Shown here one piece after another: positions 52,986-62,000 of a DNA stretch of 64,000 bases. The position numbers were made by a program, and so were the translations under genes. Positions within the stretch are counted from its first letter, which is position 1; the number at the start of each line of letters is the position of its first letter. Source of the stretch: Pirellulaceae bacterium (lineage in GTDB: Bacteria; Planctomycetota; Planctomycetia; Pirellulales; Pirellulaceae); contig JAHBXT010000001.1 of the NCBI GenBank assembly GCA_019636385.1, forward strand, positions 806,001 to 870,000. The letters run 5' to 3'. Under the pieces are notes generated by a model. That model worked only from the letters and a program-made list of their open reading frames with translations, did no database searches and was not told the origin of the DNA.

Positions 52986-54200
52986 TTAGTCCAATTGCCG
53001 ATTACGAAAGGCTTCAGCCAACGACGTGTTCATGTCGACCGTCCAGCGTTTGCCTTCAGACTCCAGTTCAACAAAGTCCTCCTTGGCGTTGATCTGGATA
53101 ACCTTGGCTGAGACTGAGCCGATCTTGATGTCGGCACCCTCGTAAATATCGATGCTCAACCCTTCGGCGCGCGAGCGAATCCATCCCTGAGCACCGGTGC
53201 GACCTCGAACAATGCCTGTCAAATAGGCTTGCTGTGCAGGATCCAGGGTCGGTGCTGGTTGAGGCTGTGCCGGTGGCTCAACCGAACTGATGGACAACGT
53301 CATTTCGGCCTGACGTCTGGGCCAGCCATCATCGACCGCGCGGACCACTATCTTGTGGTCCGCCTTGGTGGTTGGCTGCCAGCGAAGCTGACCGTTTTGA
53401 TAGGTCATACCCTCTGGGAGTGCGGCTACGTCGGTCACAAGCTCGAACGCAACAGCGTTCCCCTCAGGGTCTGAGGCCTGCAACGCCAACTGCCACGCTT
53501 GCCCGATCACCGGCTTATGGCTGGAAGCTGTTTGAAAGACCGGCGGTTGATTCTGTGGTGCAAACGGATTGCGCTGTAGTATCTGGCTCTTGTACTGGTC
53601 GATCGTCAACGCCAAACGCCCCGACGACTCTAGCGAAGGCGATAGCTGTGGATTGGCGTCGGCCAGCGCCATGGCTTGAGATTGCAAGGTCACCGCTACC
53701 TGACGAAAGTCTTTCAACGGTGTGACCTTTAGCAAATTGATGCGGTGCAGATAGTCGCGATCGTAGTATTTTCCTAATAGATCGACTAACTGCTCCAAGC
53801 TGCATTTGCCATCCAGCGTAAAGGTATAGCCGATGTATGCCTCTTTGGTAACCAGCGTCTGGTTCTTAGGCACAACACGCTCGGGAGTTCCCGTTGCCGT
53901 AACCTTGATTTGGCTCAAGCCCGATTGTTCAGCCAGCTCGTACAACCAATCTTTGTATTGCTGCTGTGCGGCTTCAGAATTGCCGGGCAACGATTTGTTG
54001 GCGAGCTTGGTCAATGCATTGGAGGCCCTCTGACCTGCGCTGATTGTTCGCTCCAGCGCTTCCAATTGTGCGGCGGCTGCATCCGCCCGATCCTCTTTCT
54101 GAACTAAGACGGAGCGCATCTTGCCTAAGCCATAATTGGCACCGATGGCGGCAAACAGCATGCCAACCACAATTGCCAGAATTCGTTCGCGCTGCGTCAT
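52986..54200 (-). CDS. gspM: T2SS inner-membrane protein: PilO, Ig/cadherin-like insert, PilP/GspC-like tail
   Basis: 404 residues from ATG 54200, 1 nt after the PilM-PilN gene. Residues 9-26 are a membrane helix; a coiled coil (38-65) and a PilO/GspM-like ferredoxin domain (about 75-185) follow. Residues 215-310 are an Ig/cadherin-type fold (QNQPPVF ... LQASDPEGNAVAFEL ... PEGMTYQNGQLRWQPT ... VVRAVDDG), not usual in this family. Residues 325-404 (YLTGIVRGRTGAQGWIRS ... YEGADIKIGSVSAKVIQINAKEDFVELES) resemble the PilP/GspC homology region that contacts the secretin. So one chain joins the PilO and PilP roles. Last gene of the operon. Confidence 0.75.
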   Translation of the reverse strand: MTQRERILAIVVGMLFAAIGANYGLGKMRSVLVQKEDRADAAAAQLEALERTISAGQRASNALTKLANKSLPGNSEAAQQQYKDWLYELAEQSGLSQIKVTATGTPERVVPKNQTLVTKEAYIGYTFTLDGKCSLEQLVDLLGKYYDRDYLHRINLLKVTPLKDFRQVAVTLQSQAMALADANPQLSPSLESSGRLALTIDQYKSQILQRNPFAPQNQPPVFQTASSHKPVIGQAWQLALQASDPEGNAVAFELVTDVAALPEGMTYQNGQLRWQPTTKADHKIVVRAVDDGWPRRQAEMTLSISSVEPPAQPQPAPTLDPAQQAYLTGIVRGRTGAQGWIRSRAEGLSIDIYEGADIKIGSVSAKVIQINAKEDFVELESEGKRWTVDMNTSLAEAFRNRQLD

Positions 54201-54201
54201 G

Positions 54202-55893
54202 TTACTGCTGGCCCTGATTCTTGGTGGTCACATCGCGAGTGCCGTCAATGATGCTTTCCCCAGACGGAATCTGATCGTCCGGCTGCACATCGAGCTGTTG
54301 CTGGTTCGATACCGGTTGGACCTCTTGCTTGGCATCCTCGGGTACTTCGGGGGGGGTCTTGCCTGTTACCTGAATGACCACACTTTCGCTCCAGCGGTAG
54401 CCATCTTCGGAATTCTCAAGCTGATTGGCTCCCTTGCCACTGACGATATGATGCGGACTGCGAATCGAATTGGCAAAGGCGGTGATTGAAGCAGAGCTAT
54501 CGGCCTGGATGTCAAGTGTGATCGATGCCCGGCCATCGCGAACCGTAAACTCGGGTCTTCCAAGCTTGACTTGACTGGCTGGCGGCATGCGGCGAGCAAT
54601 GTAGGCCATCTCGTCCAACCAGTTTGGCGAGCTATCCAGAAACTCTTCTACCGTCCGATAAACGATCAACTTGGCGTCAGAGGCTGCGCCCAATTCGGTC
54701 TTGTCAGCAATCTGCTGTTGATAATCAGCGAATTCAGCGTTCAAACTTCTTATTCGTAGAGAATACCAACCCAATCCCAGGATCAATACCGCAGCGGCAG
54801 CTCCTGCGGCTAGCACCCAGGTGCGAGTATTGCGTTGCTTGGGCGGGCGACGCTTGGGGTGTTTGAAGTCAATTACGCTGTTGGGGTCAGCGGACTCGAG
54901 CGATAACGCACCGGCCATGGCCGCTAAACGCGATGCCGCCAGTTGAACCAAATCACCATCGGCTTTGGTCAGCAGCGACTCCGGATGATAACAGTCAGTT
55001 GCAGTACCGGTGGCTTGGCTGACCGGATCAACCAGCGCCTTAGCCACGTCCTCGGCGGCCACCAGCAGGACCGACTCCAGCGATTGGCCGGCCAGCTCGT
55101 TGGACGCAGCCAACAAACTACGACGAACCTCGCCTTGTAGAGCCACAGCACACTGGTCGGCTTGGGTTGGCAGTTTAGTAGAACGCACCTGAACTACACG
55201 GCCCTCGCGGAGTAGCGATAATTCAGCAACGCCATCCGCAACGCTGACAATCATCGAACATCCAGTCGTGGATACGCGCCGCGTTTGCATAGCTAGTCGA
55301 GCCATTTCCAGTGGCCGCAGTGCGATGTGTGCGATCTGCAATCCGGCGGCTGAACATGCCGATTCAATTTCGGCGATTTGGCTGGGCGGCATCGTGGCGA
55401 TCAACGCGGTTTGTGATTCCAGTCCTGCCGAGCTGGGGAGCATCATAAAATCGACGCACCAGGCTTCAGTCAGGCCACTGAATTGCCGTTGAGCCTGAAA
55501 GCGAACGATGTCCGGTAATTCGTCGGCTTCAACGCGCGGAATCTGCACGGTGCGCAGTTCGACCAATTCGCGAGCTACCAAAACCGTCACGTCGCCTTTG
55601 ATGTGCGATTGCTGCGCGGCGTTGATCACCGCTTGTCGCGGGCTTATGGACTTCAAGTCGGACTGAGGCCCCATGGGCTGCCACGAAACATCTTGCAAAC
55701 TGACTGTTGAATCAACCTGACGTCCCCGAGCCAACAGTACCGAATTCTTCTGCCAGTCGAGAATGGCCGCACGGCCAGAGCGGCCTCTTGTGCCGGCCGT
55801 AGACGGACGCTGGCCGCCCACTGTCTGATTCCACAGTCCTTTCAATTGCTTCAGTTGGATCGCGGCCAGTTGCTTCTTCATGGACTCTAACAT
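54202..55893 (-). CDS. gspL: PilM-PilN fusion in the GspL position
   Basis: 563 residues from ATG 55893 (or ATG 55881, four codons later). Residues 45-340 form an actin-like PilM/GspL cytoplasmic domain (RAAILDWQKNSVLLARG ... IPRVEADELPDIVRFQAQRQFSGL ... MIVSVADGVAELSLLREGRVV). One membrane helix follows at about 353-372 (RTWVLAAGAAAAVLILGLGWYSL), then a PilN-like coiled coil and ferredoxin domain (RIRSLNAEFADYQQQIADK ... PNWLDEMAYIARRMPPASQVK). A Glu/Gln-rich tail ends it. Type IV pilus PilM and PilN are separate proteins; here they are one chain, as in GspL. Gap to gspK is 121 nt. Confidence 0.75.
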   Translation of the reverse strand: MLESMKKQLAAIQLKQLKGLWNQTVGGQRPSTAGTRGRSGRAAILDWQKNSVLLARGRQVDSTVSLQDVSWQPMGPQSDLKSISPRQAVINAAQQSHIKGDVTVLVARELVELRTVQIPRVEADELPDIVRFQAQRQFSGLTEAWCVDFMMLPSSAGLESQTALIATMPPSQIAEIESACSAAGLQIAHIALRPLEMARLAMQTRRVSTTGCSMIVSVADGVAELSLLREGRVVQVRSTKLPTQADQCAVALQGEVRRSLLAASNELAGQSLESVLLVAAEDVAKALVDPVSQATGTATDCYHPESLLTKADGDLVQLAASRLAAMAGALSLESADPNSVIDFKHPKRRPPKQRNTRTWVLAAGAAAAVLILGLGWYSLRIRSLNAEFADYQQQIADKTELGAASDAKLIVYRTVEEFLDSSPNWLDEMAYIARRMPPASQVKLGRPEFTVRDGRASITLDIQADSSASITAFANSIRSPHHIVSGKGANQLENSEDGYRWSESVVIQVTGKTPPEVPEDAKQEVQPVSNQQQLDVQPDDQIPSGESIIDGTRDVTTKNQGQQ

Positions 55894-56014
55894 TCTTCGC
55901 TGGTTGATTCTGAAACCACTGGGCGAGCCAGGAGTATCGCGCCCCTCGCTCAGCGCTCTTATTTTAGTTGCTGCTCTGAAAAATCCTAATTCTTGTGGCT
56001 CAACGACCTGTTGG

Positions 56015-57949
56015 CTAGCGAGCGAACATGCCGGTTGTGAGGGCTGCATCGGGGCGTCGCCCCAGCACGTCGATGCTAAAGCCGCGGCCGAGATGGTCCA
56101 TGCGTCTGAAGAATCGTAATTCGGGCGTTTGACCAGCCGCGTTAATAACTGTCTCAATTCGCGAGAACGAAGCCGTACCTTCGATGTATCCCACCACTTG
56201 GGCCCGAAAAACATCGCCGCTGCAAGTAATCAGCGGATGCAAGGCGCGCATTTGATCAATTGTCAAATAGCCTTCTTCCAGCAACCAAGTCTCGAACTGG
56301 CGTGACGGGCTGTTGCTGCCGTCGCTGCGAGCTGCCAGGACCTGGTTCACTAAGTCGTCGTCAAATCCGGGCAGACAGCGCAACAATTCGCGCGGGCATT
56401 CCATAATGTTCAGCCGTCCCTGAATCGTCGGATTCTCAATGGTCGTCAGCTTGTCCATCAAAATGGGCAACGACTCGGACCATTGGCTGGGCTCGGTACC
56501 GAACGGCGATTGATAGATCTGGCGATTAGACCCATCGCCAGACCGTACTAGGCCAATCAGCAGGTCCAGGACTTGTCGAATTTGTACTTGCCCCTGACTG
56601 GATAAGTCAAAATTGGACAGATTCTCAACGGTCCAAGTACTGGTCGGTGTCAATTGATCGGCAGCGGCGGCAAGTTCTGCTGCGGCATCACCAGTCTCCG
56701 CTTGATCTTCTTCCAGCGGAATGCCGGTGGACATGGAGGCGAGTGTCTGCAAGGGGCTTTTTGCCGTCGTGGGAGGACTACCACTCAGCCGATAGGCCAC
56801 AATGAAACTGGCCCAGGTCTCATTGCCCAGAGCATCGCTCAAATCTGTGTATAACTGCTGAAGGTCAGAAGAATTTAGATTGATGCGTGGCTGACCGTCC
56901 TGCGTCGTATTGCGCTCTTCGGAGTGCAGCGTCAAATAGGCGGCCAGCCCCAGCGGCGGTGGAGGAATGTAATCAGGACTGAGCGCCGCCGCGTTGATTT
57001 GCCCAGGCAACGCTCCCGGTTGTCGACCAAGGCTCATCATCTGCTGCTCGCCAAAGTCCAACACTCCGTTACGATTCTCGTCATATCCATACAACAATTG
57101 AGGTGTCACGCCCCGGACCAACAACAATTGTTCGATTGACTCTAGCGGTCCATTGGCCGGTTGGTAAGCGGGTTGTAACGTGGCATAGTAATCGGCTTCT
57201 GCACCGGAGGTGCGAACCTCGTCGTCGCTGTCCAACCAATCCAAAATCGCGTCCGCAATATCGGCGGTCATACCGGGCAGCGATCGGAGCATGGCCACCG
57301 CTGCACTAACCCCCAATCCACCGGCTGGCGATCGACTACTACTCAGACCCAGCGAGGCCAACCCCTCGGCATCCATTGCCTCGGTATCAAACCGGCCATA
57401 GCCGACTGATTCCAACACTTGCTCTAAATGAAGAACCATATTTAAGTTCAACTTGGCTGATTCGTTTTGCAATCCGTACCGCAACCCGCTGTAAGACCCG
57501 TCATCATCCAACGCCGGAGCAACCAAGCTGTAATTGCCGCGCCGTTGAGGCGAGGCATCCGGCAGAACATTGCGGGCTTGGAAGCTAAAGTTGTTCCAGG
57601 TGCCCCCTAAAGCCAAACGCTGTGCGTGAGGATAAGACAAAAACAGGCGCGCCGCCTGGGCTCCCGATTCAGCGCACATTCGAGATTGCAGTTGGCCGCC
57701 AGATATATGCGCCGTCTCATTGGAAATCAACATTGCTCTCGAAAAGTTGAGCATGGCTAGCGTGGCCAATACGATCACCATCGTCACCAACACCAACAAA
57801 AACGCCGGCCGACTGCGGCTGAAGCGGCGTCTGGTCAGCCACTGCAATTGAGTGGAAAATGATCTACGCCGCAGAGTTGCCTGCCGCCGGTGGCCAACTC
57901 GAGTCCACGCACATTTGACACCTTGAACAGTAGTGCTTGATCGGTTCAT
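56015..57949 (-). CDS. gspK: Type II secretion minor pseudopilin GspK
   Basis: 644 residues from ATG 57949, overlapping gspJ by 4 nt. After a basic N-terminus of about 48 residues comes the pseudopilin helix PAFLLVLVTMVIVLATLAMLNFSRAM; the position before it has no clear Gly-Phe cleavage site. GspK-type helical domain with helix-hairpin-helix pieces (RSLPGMTADIADAILDWLDSDDEVRTSGAEADYY). The length is well above the usual 300-350, because of an extended C-terminal region with repeated helix-turn units (LRCLPGFDDDLVNQVLAARS). GspK caps the pseudopilus tip. Confidence 0.82.
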   Translation of the reverse strand: MNRSSTTVQGVKCAWTRVGHRRQATLRRRSFSTQLQWLTRRRFSRSRPAFLLVLVTMVIVLATLAMLNFSRAMLISNETAHISGGQLQSRMCAESGAQAARLFLSYPHAQRLALGGTWNNFSFQARNVLPDASPQRRGNYSLVAPALDDDGSYSGLRYGLQNESAKLNLNMVLHLEQVLESVGYGRFDTEAMDAEGLASLGLSSSRSPAGGLGVSAAVAMLRSLPGMTADIADAILDWLDSDDEVRTSGAEADYYATLQPAYQPANGPLESIEQLLLVRGVTPQLLYGYDENRNGVLDFGEQQMMSLGRQPGALPGQINAAALSPDYIPPPPLGLAAYLTLHSEERNTTQDGQPRINLNSSDLQQLYTDLSDALGNETWASFIVAYRLSGSPPTTAKSPLQTLASMSTGIPLEEDQAETGDAAAELAAAADQLTPTSTWTVENLSNFDLSSQGQVQIRQVLDLLIGLVRSGDGSNRQIYQSPFGTEPSQWSESLPILMDKLTTIENPTIQGRLNIMECPRELLRCLPGFDDDLVNQVLAARSDGSNSPSRQFETWLLEEGYLTIDQMRALHPLITCSGDVFRAQVVGYIEGTASFSRIETVINAAGQTPELRFFRRMDHLGRGFSIDVLGRRPDAALTTGMFAR

Positions 57950-59061
57950 AATCCCAACGCCTCCCCGCTGACAGCGTTGTCGGTCGCTGATACACCCATC
58001 TGCCCCGCGCCAGTTTGCAGCTGAGCACCGGGTATGGCGACCACCAGTTCGTAGATCTCAACCCTGGCTTGTTGTAATTCAGCACGGCTGATGCCCATCA
58101 GTGAGATGCCTGGTTGGACCAATGGTGGCTGGCCTTCGGAGATGGTGGTAATTCCCAGGGTAATCTGAACCAACCTTGGCAGGCCTTGGAGAGCAGAATC
58201 CCATTGCATGGTCCATTGAGTACCATCGAAATAGCTGAACTGCACGGCGACGACTTCCGGCGCTATCAGATCGCCGGTCGTCATCAACTGATTCGTAAAA
58301 CCCTTTGACGTCGCAAAACTGGTGATTGCTCGATCCAGTTGCCGTCGAATCAACCCACCATTGGAACCACCGGTCGCCCCCATGCCGACGCCGCTACTGA
58401 CTTGGAGCATCGAATCTTGCACCCCCAGCGCGGTTGCCGCCTGAACGAAATAACTGACACGCTTGATATCGGCGGCGCGGTCGGTAAGCGTTATCAGTGA
58501 CGCCATTGGCTGCAAGTATTCGTCGGCCCGCGGAATTCGGCTAACATCCAACGACAACTCGTTCTGATTACCATAGATTCCGGGTGGCATCGCCATAGTC
58601 AAATCCACTGACTGGCCGGCACCAGCCGATTGCGATCCGGTCGAGTTGCTGGCTGCGTCGGTTTGTTCTGCCATACTCCCCGAGGCACTCAACACCGCCG
58701 CCGATCCGGGAACGGATTCGTACATGTGCGTCAGTATCGAGGGGCTGACAGGCTGCTGCACCACGACGGCGCGAATGTCATCAGCGATCATCTGCAGGAT
58801 ACTTCGTGCCAGTTGCTTGTTGCGAACTTCCTGACCGCGTGTAGAAAACGATCGGGCATACAGACTCATCACTGAGCCAATCAGTGCCGTAGCCACTACA
58901 ATCAACGAGAGCGACAACATCAGCTCCAGCAACGTAAATGCCTTTCGCTGACGAAAACCTGGCTGGCGTGCTAGACTGCCCCACGACTTGCCCATGCTGA
59001 TTAGTCTGCAGCACGCTGATCTGCAGCGGGCCGGCGATGGCGAATTAACGAGGCTCCTCAT
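57946..59061 (-). CDS. gspJ: Type II secretion minor pseudopilin GspJ-like
   Basis: 371 residues from ATG 59061, overlapping both gspI and gspK by 4 nt (ATGA). Prepilin-type motif RKAFTLLELMLSLSLIVVATALIGSVM at about 40-66; the usual Gly before Phe is Ala here. After the helix comes a long domain with Thr/Ser/Gly-rich strands. Longer than typical GspJ (about 200), because of an extra region after residue 130. The long prepilin leader (about 40 residues) may mean the true start is further inside, but gene overlap favours this one. Confidence 0.78.
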   Translation of the reverse strand: MRSLVNSPSPARCRSACCRLISMGKSWGSLARQPGFRQRKAFTLLELMLSLSLIVVATALIGSVMSLYARSFSTRGQEVRNKQLARSILQMIADDIRAVVVQQPVSPSILTHMYESVPGSAAVLSASGSMAEQTDAASNSTGSQSAGAGQSVDLTMAMPPGIYGNQNELSLDVSRIPRADEYLQPMASLITLTDRAADIKRVSYFVQAATALGVQDSMLQVSSGVGMGATGGSNGGLIRRQLDRAITSFATSKGFTNQLMTTGDLIAPEVVAVQFSYFDGTQWTMQWDSALQGLPRLVQITLGITTISEGQPPLVQPGISLMGISRAELQQARVEIYELVVAIPGAQLQTGAGQMGVSATDNAVSGEALGL

Positions 59062-59582
59062 GGAAGGCCTCCTAGGCTCCCAATCGCAGCCGGATTAGAT
59101 GGAGTGTCTAAACCTAAATTCGGATCGACGATCCAGCGCTGAATCAACAGATCGGGTTGATTACTCAGGGATTGATCGAGCCTAACTTGCTGTACGGCGA
59201 CTTGTATGCCGACCATGCCTGGGACTTCCGCGCCAACGCTCTGCACCTGATACAACCACTGCGTGCCAGCGGCCATCGACAGCCCGCTGGTCATTGAACT
59301 AGGCGGAATGTAACTTGACCACGATGAAGTTTGAGCGGGGATGATACCCGCCACGATCTGATTCATCACGCTCTCAGCCACGATTTCAGCCTGAGTGAGC
59401 GATTCGGCGCGCAACGCGTTCTCGGTCGCCAGTTGCATCGACTGAGCCAGATAGGCGGTTGCCACAGCTAGTACCGCCAAGGACAGCACGACCTCCAGCA
59501 GCGAAACGGCTCGGCGCATTTGTGGGCCGACCGCCGAGAACCGGTCAGCGCAACGATTGCGAACGTGACTAGTGTGCACCAT
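59058..59582 (-). CDS. gspI: Type II secretion minor pseudopilin GspI-like
   Basis: 174 residues from ATG 59582. Prepilin motif MRRAVSLLEVVLSLAVLAVATAYLAQSM near residue 23 with Glu at +5 and a hydrophobic helix; the usual GFTLxE has become AVSLLE. Then ENALRAESLTQAEIVAESVMNQIVAG fits the helical part of GspI. It overlaps gspJ by 4 nt and follows gspH after 6 nt. GspI nucleates assembly of the pseudopilus tip with J and K. Confidence 0.78.
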   Translation of the reverse strand: MVHTSHVRNRCADRFSAVGPQMRRAVSLLEVVLSLAVLAVATAYLAQSMQLATENALRAESLTQAEIVAESVMNQIVAGIIPAQTSSWSSYIPPSSMTSGLSMAAGTQWLYQVQSVGAEVPGMVGIQVAVQQVRLDQSLSNQPDLLIQRWIVDPNLGLDTPSNPAAIGSLGGLP

Positions 59583-59588
59583 GGTTGC

Positions 59589-60266
59589 TTATCGCCTCGA
59601 TTGTTCAAGACGAGTAACCTCCAGCGTACGCAGGTGTCCGGTAAGTCCACGCATCTGAATGCCACCGACCTCGCCAACGGTACTTTGCAGCAACAATTCA
59701 GCGGTGCTGGTTGTGCCGTCGGGATAAAAAACCACCACGGGCTGGGTCGCGTCAGCGGCTGCGAGCGATCCATCTTGCGCGGCTATAAAGGCACGGGTGT
59801 CATTAGCTACCTGGCACTTCAGAAAGGTCATTGATGAATCGAGCTGTTTAACCGCCACTTGTTGGCCGTCAGATGCGGCGGCTGTGCTACCCCAGTTGTC
59901 TATGGCTGTCTGAACTTGGGCACCACCAATATTCAGCGTTGCACCGTCGCCGACGCGATTGATGTCGTCGTGCTGAATCCACGGCTCAACCTGGTAAGTT
60001 CCGCTGCCCAGCTGACAGCGAAACACCTGTGCTTGACCGGTGCGTAAGGCGGTCAATCGCGCACCCTCCCATGCCAATCGTACTTCGTCCACAGCACCTC
60101 GCAGCTTTTGACGTTGCATTACCCCATCCACCAGTGGCGTTGCGATCGAGCCAATCATGACTACAATCGCCAACACCAGCATCAGCTCGACCAATGTAAA
60201 GGCTTGACGCACCGGCGGCGCAGTGGCGAGCTGTGGCGATTGAAGTTGGTCGGTAGCCCAGCGCAT
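59589..60266 (-). CDS. gspH: Type II secretion minor pseudopilin GspH-like
   Basis: 225 residues from ATG 60266, with GAGGT upstream. Prepilin motif VRQAFTLVELMLVLAIVVMIGSIATP at residues 20-45 with Glu at +5. The following domain is beta-rich, with LRGAVDEVRLAWEGARLTALRTGQAQVFRCQL, which is typical of GspH/FimT. 15 nt after gspG. It is the minor pseudopilin that joins the tip to the GspG fibre. Confidence 0.8.
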   Translation of the reverse strand: MRWATDQLQSPQLATAPPVRQAFTLVELMLVLAIVVMIGSIATPLVDGVMQRQKLRGAVDEVRLAWEGARLTALRTGQAQVFRCQLGSGTYQVEPWIQHDDINRVGDGATLNIGGAQVQTAIDNWGSTAAASDGQQVAVKQLDSSMTFLKCQVANDTRAFIAAQDGSLAAADATQPVVVFYPDGTTSTAELLLQSTVGEVGGIQMRGLTGHLRTLEVTRLEQSRR

Positions 60267-60281
60267 CAATGGAAGACCTCA

Positions 60282-60689
60282 TTAGCCCAGAATGTCGTCG
60301 TCGCTCTGCACGCCATCTGGACCGAAGCTGCGAATCTCGTAGGAAGTACCGCTAACTTTGTAGACATAAGGATTCCCCCATGGGTCCATGCCGACTGGCT
60401 CTGTAATAAACTGCATCCATTTGCCGGGGTCTGACAGATTCCCCGGTTGCTGGTACAGAGCGTTCAGATCTGGCGGCAAGGAATTCAACTCGATCCTGTA
60501 ATAATCGACTGCACCTTTGAGTACGTTGATTTTTGCTTTGGCGGTTCGTTCATTGGCGCGCTGCGAGAACGTGCCCAAATTAGTGATCGCAATGCCCGCG
60601 ATAGCGGCAATAATTACTAACACCAGCATTACTTCCACCAGCGTGAAGGCTGAGCGGCGATTACGAATATTGCGAGTTCTGCGGTTCAT
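60282..60689 (-). CDS. gspG: Type II secretion major pseudopilin GspG
   Basis: 135 residues from ATG 60689, with AAGGAGA 7 nt upstream, the best ribosome site of the operon. Prepilin motif RRSAFTLVEVMLVLVIIAAIAGIAITN at 11-37; Ala precedes the Phe where Gly is typical. The rest is close to GspG: AKAKINVLKGAVDYYRIELNSLPPDLNALYQ, WGNPYVYKV and a C-terminal acidic GPDGVQSDDDI that fits the calcium-binding loop. Major subunit of the pseudopilus, processed by GspO. Confidence 0.92.
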   Translation of the reverse strand: MNRRTRNIRNRRSAFTLVEVMLVLVIIAAIAGIAITNLGTFSQRANERTAKAKINVLKGAVDYYRIELNSLPPDLNALYQQPGNLSDPGKWMQFITEPVGMDPWGNPYVYKVSGTSYEIRSFGPDGVQSDDDILG

Positions 60690-60714
60690 GATTTTCTCCT
60701 TGTGGGTTGCAGGA

Positions 60715-60729
60715 TCTGCCAGCGGCAGA
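60715..60729 (-). other. Small stem-loop upstream of gspG
   Basis: TCTGCC and GGCAGA around a 3-nt loop, 26 nt upstream of the gspG start codon, in the 111-nt gap between gspF and gspG. It could be an mRNA 5' stabilising or processing structure that raises GspG output. Only weak evidence. Confidence 0.3.
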
Positions 60730-60800
60730 CGCGTTTTGCAGGGTTAAATTTCGATGCTTGACGGATGAGGATGTGCTGTAAGCAGAGTCTCTGGCCTATT

Positions 60801-62000
60801 CTAGACGGTACTGGAGCTATTAAGTAGCGGCACCATCAGGGCCAATACGATGAAAAACACCACACTGGCCATGACCAGCAACATAATTGGCTCCAACATG
60901 CGGACCAAGATGTCCAGTCGCCGAAAGGTAGTGCGTTCTAAGCTGTCCGAAATTTGCACCATTACTTTTTCAAGCGTATTGGACTCTTCGGCAACCGAAA
61001 TCATCTCGACCACTTGCTTCGGAAAATGTCCTGACGCAGCCAGTGGTGCAGCCAGCTTCTGACCAGCGGTTATGTTTTCGCTAGCCTGCACAACAGACTG
61101 CGCCAAAACCCGATTTCCAGCAGCCTGACCGCTAATCTCCAACGATTTTAGAATCGGTACTCCGTTACGCAGCAGCGTTCCCAGCACGCGGCAGAATCGA
61201 GCAACCGCCAGATTCAAGAAGACCGATCCAAATAAAGGCACTTTGATCTTGGTTTTATCTAGCCAGTACTTGCCCGAGTCGGTTCGCAGGAATTGAATGG
61301 CCGAGACAACGGCGATTACGGTCAAACCGACTACGACCCACCAGAAACTCTGCAAGAATCGGCTGAAGCCGAGCAACATATCGGTGGCTGCGGGCAATTC
61401 ACCTTTGGCTCGTAAAGTGCCAAACAACGGCTCGAACTTGGGAACAAACACGATGATCAAAACGGTAACCACGGCCGTGCCCACGACGGCCAAGAAAACC
61501 GGGTAAGCCAGAGCACCCGCAGCGCGGCCTTTGAGGTCTTCTTGTTGTTCCGTGAAAGCTGCCACACGTTCCAGTGAATCCTCTAAGAATCCGCCTTCGT
61601 TGCCTGCACGCACCATATTGACTGCCATGTCGTTAAACACCCGCGGGTAGCGGGCCATAGCGGTCGGTAGCGGTTCACCATCTTCGACTTTAGCACGAAT
61701 TTCCTCTAAGACAGATTTCAGTGCTGGCTTGGCGGTTTGGTTGGCAAGCACGGTCAAACTTCGCAACAACGGCACTCCGGATCGCAGCAGCGCGGCCAGT
61801 TGATTGTACGTATTGGCCATCACCTGACCGCTGACGCGCTTGTTGCTGAGCGCCCCCAAAGTCTGGCTGACTTTAATCTCGACGGGCAGCAAGTTCTCGC
61901 TGTCTAACTGCAACAGTACATCCTGTTGCGAGTTGGCTTGAATCGTGCCAGTCTTCTTTTGGCCGCGCAGGTCGCGGGCTACATAGGCATACTCAGGCAA
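60801..62000 (-). CDS. gspF: Type II secretion inner-membrane platform protein GspF
   Basis: 399 residues from TTG 62000, with AGGGGG 7 nt upstream; this gives LPEYAYVARD, the normal GspF opening, whereas ATG 62048 would overlap gspE much more. Two T2SSF repeats: LAALLRSGVPLLRSLTVLANQT and CRVLGTLLRNGVPILKSLEISGQAAGN, with three membrane helices (AVVGTAVVTVLIIVFVP, FWWVVVGLTVIAVVSAI, MLLVMASVVFFIVLALMVP). It overlaps gspE by 8 nt. It forms the cytoplasmic-membrane base, in contact with the GspE ATPase. Confidence 0.92.
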   Translation of the reverse strand: MPEYAYVARDLRGQKKTGTIQANSQQDVLLQLDSENLLPVEIKVSQTLGALSNKRVSGQVMANTYNQLAALLRSGVPLLRSLTVLANQTAKPALKSVLEEIRAKVEDGEPLPTAMARYPRVFNDMAVNMVRAGNEGGFLEDSLERVAAFTEQQEDLKGRAAGALAYPVFLAVVGTAVVTVLIIVFVPKFEPLFGTLRAKGELPAATDMLLGFSRFLQSFWWVVVGLTVIAVVSAIQFLRTDSGKYWLDKTKIKVPLFGSVFLNLAVARFCRVLGTLLRNGVPILKSLEISGQAAGNRVLAQSVVQASENITAGQKLAAPLAASGHFPKQVVEMISVAEESNTLEKVMVQISDSLERTTFRRLDILVRMLEPIMLLVMASVVFFIVLALMVPLLNSSSTV

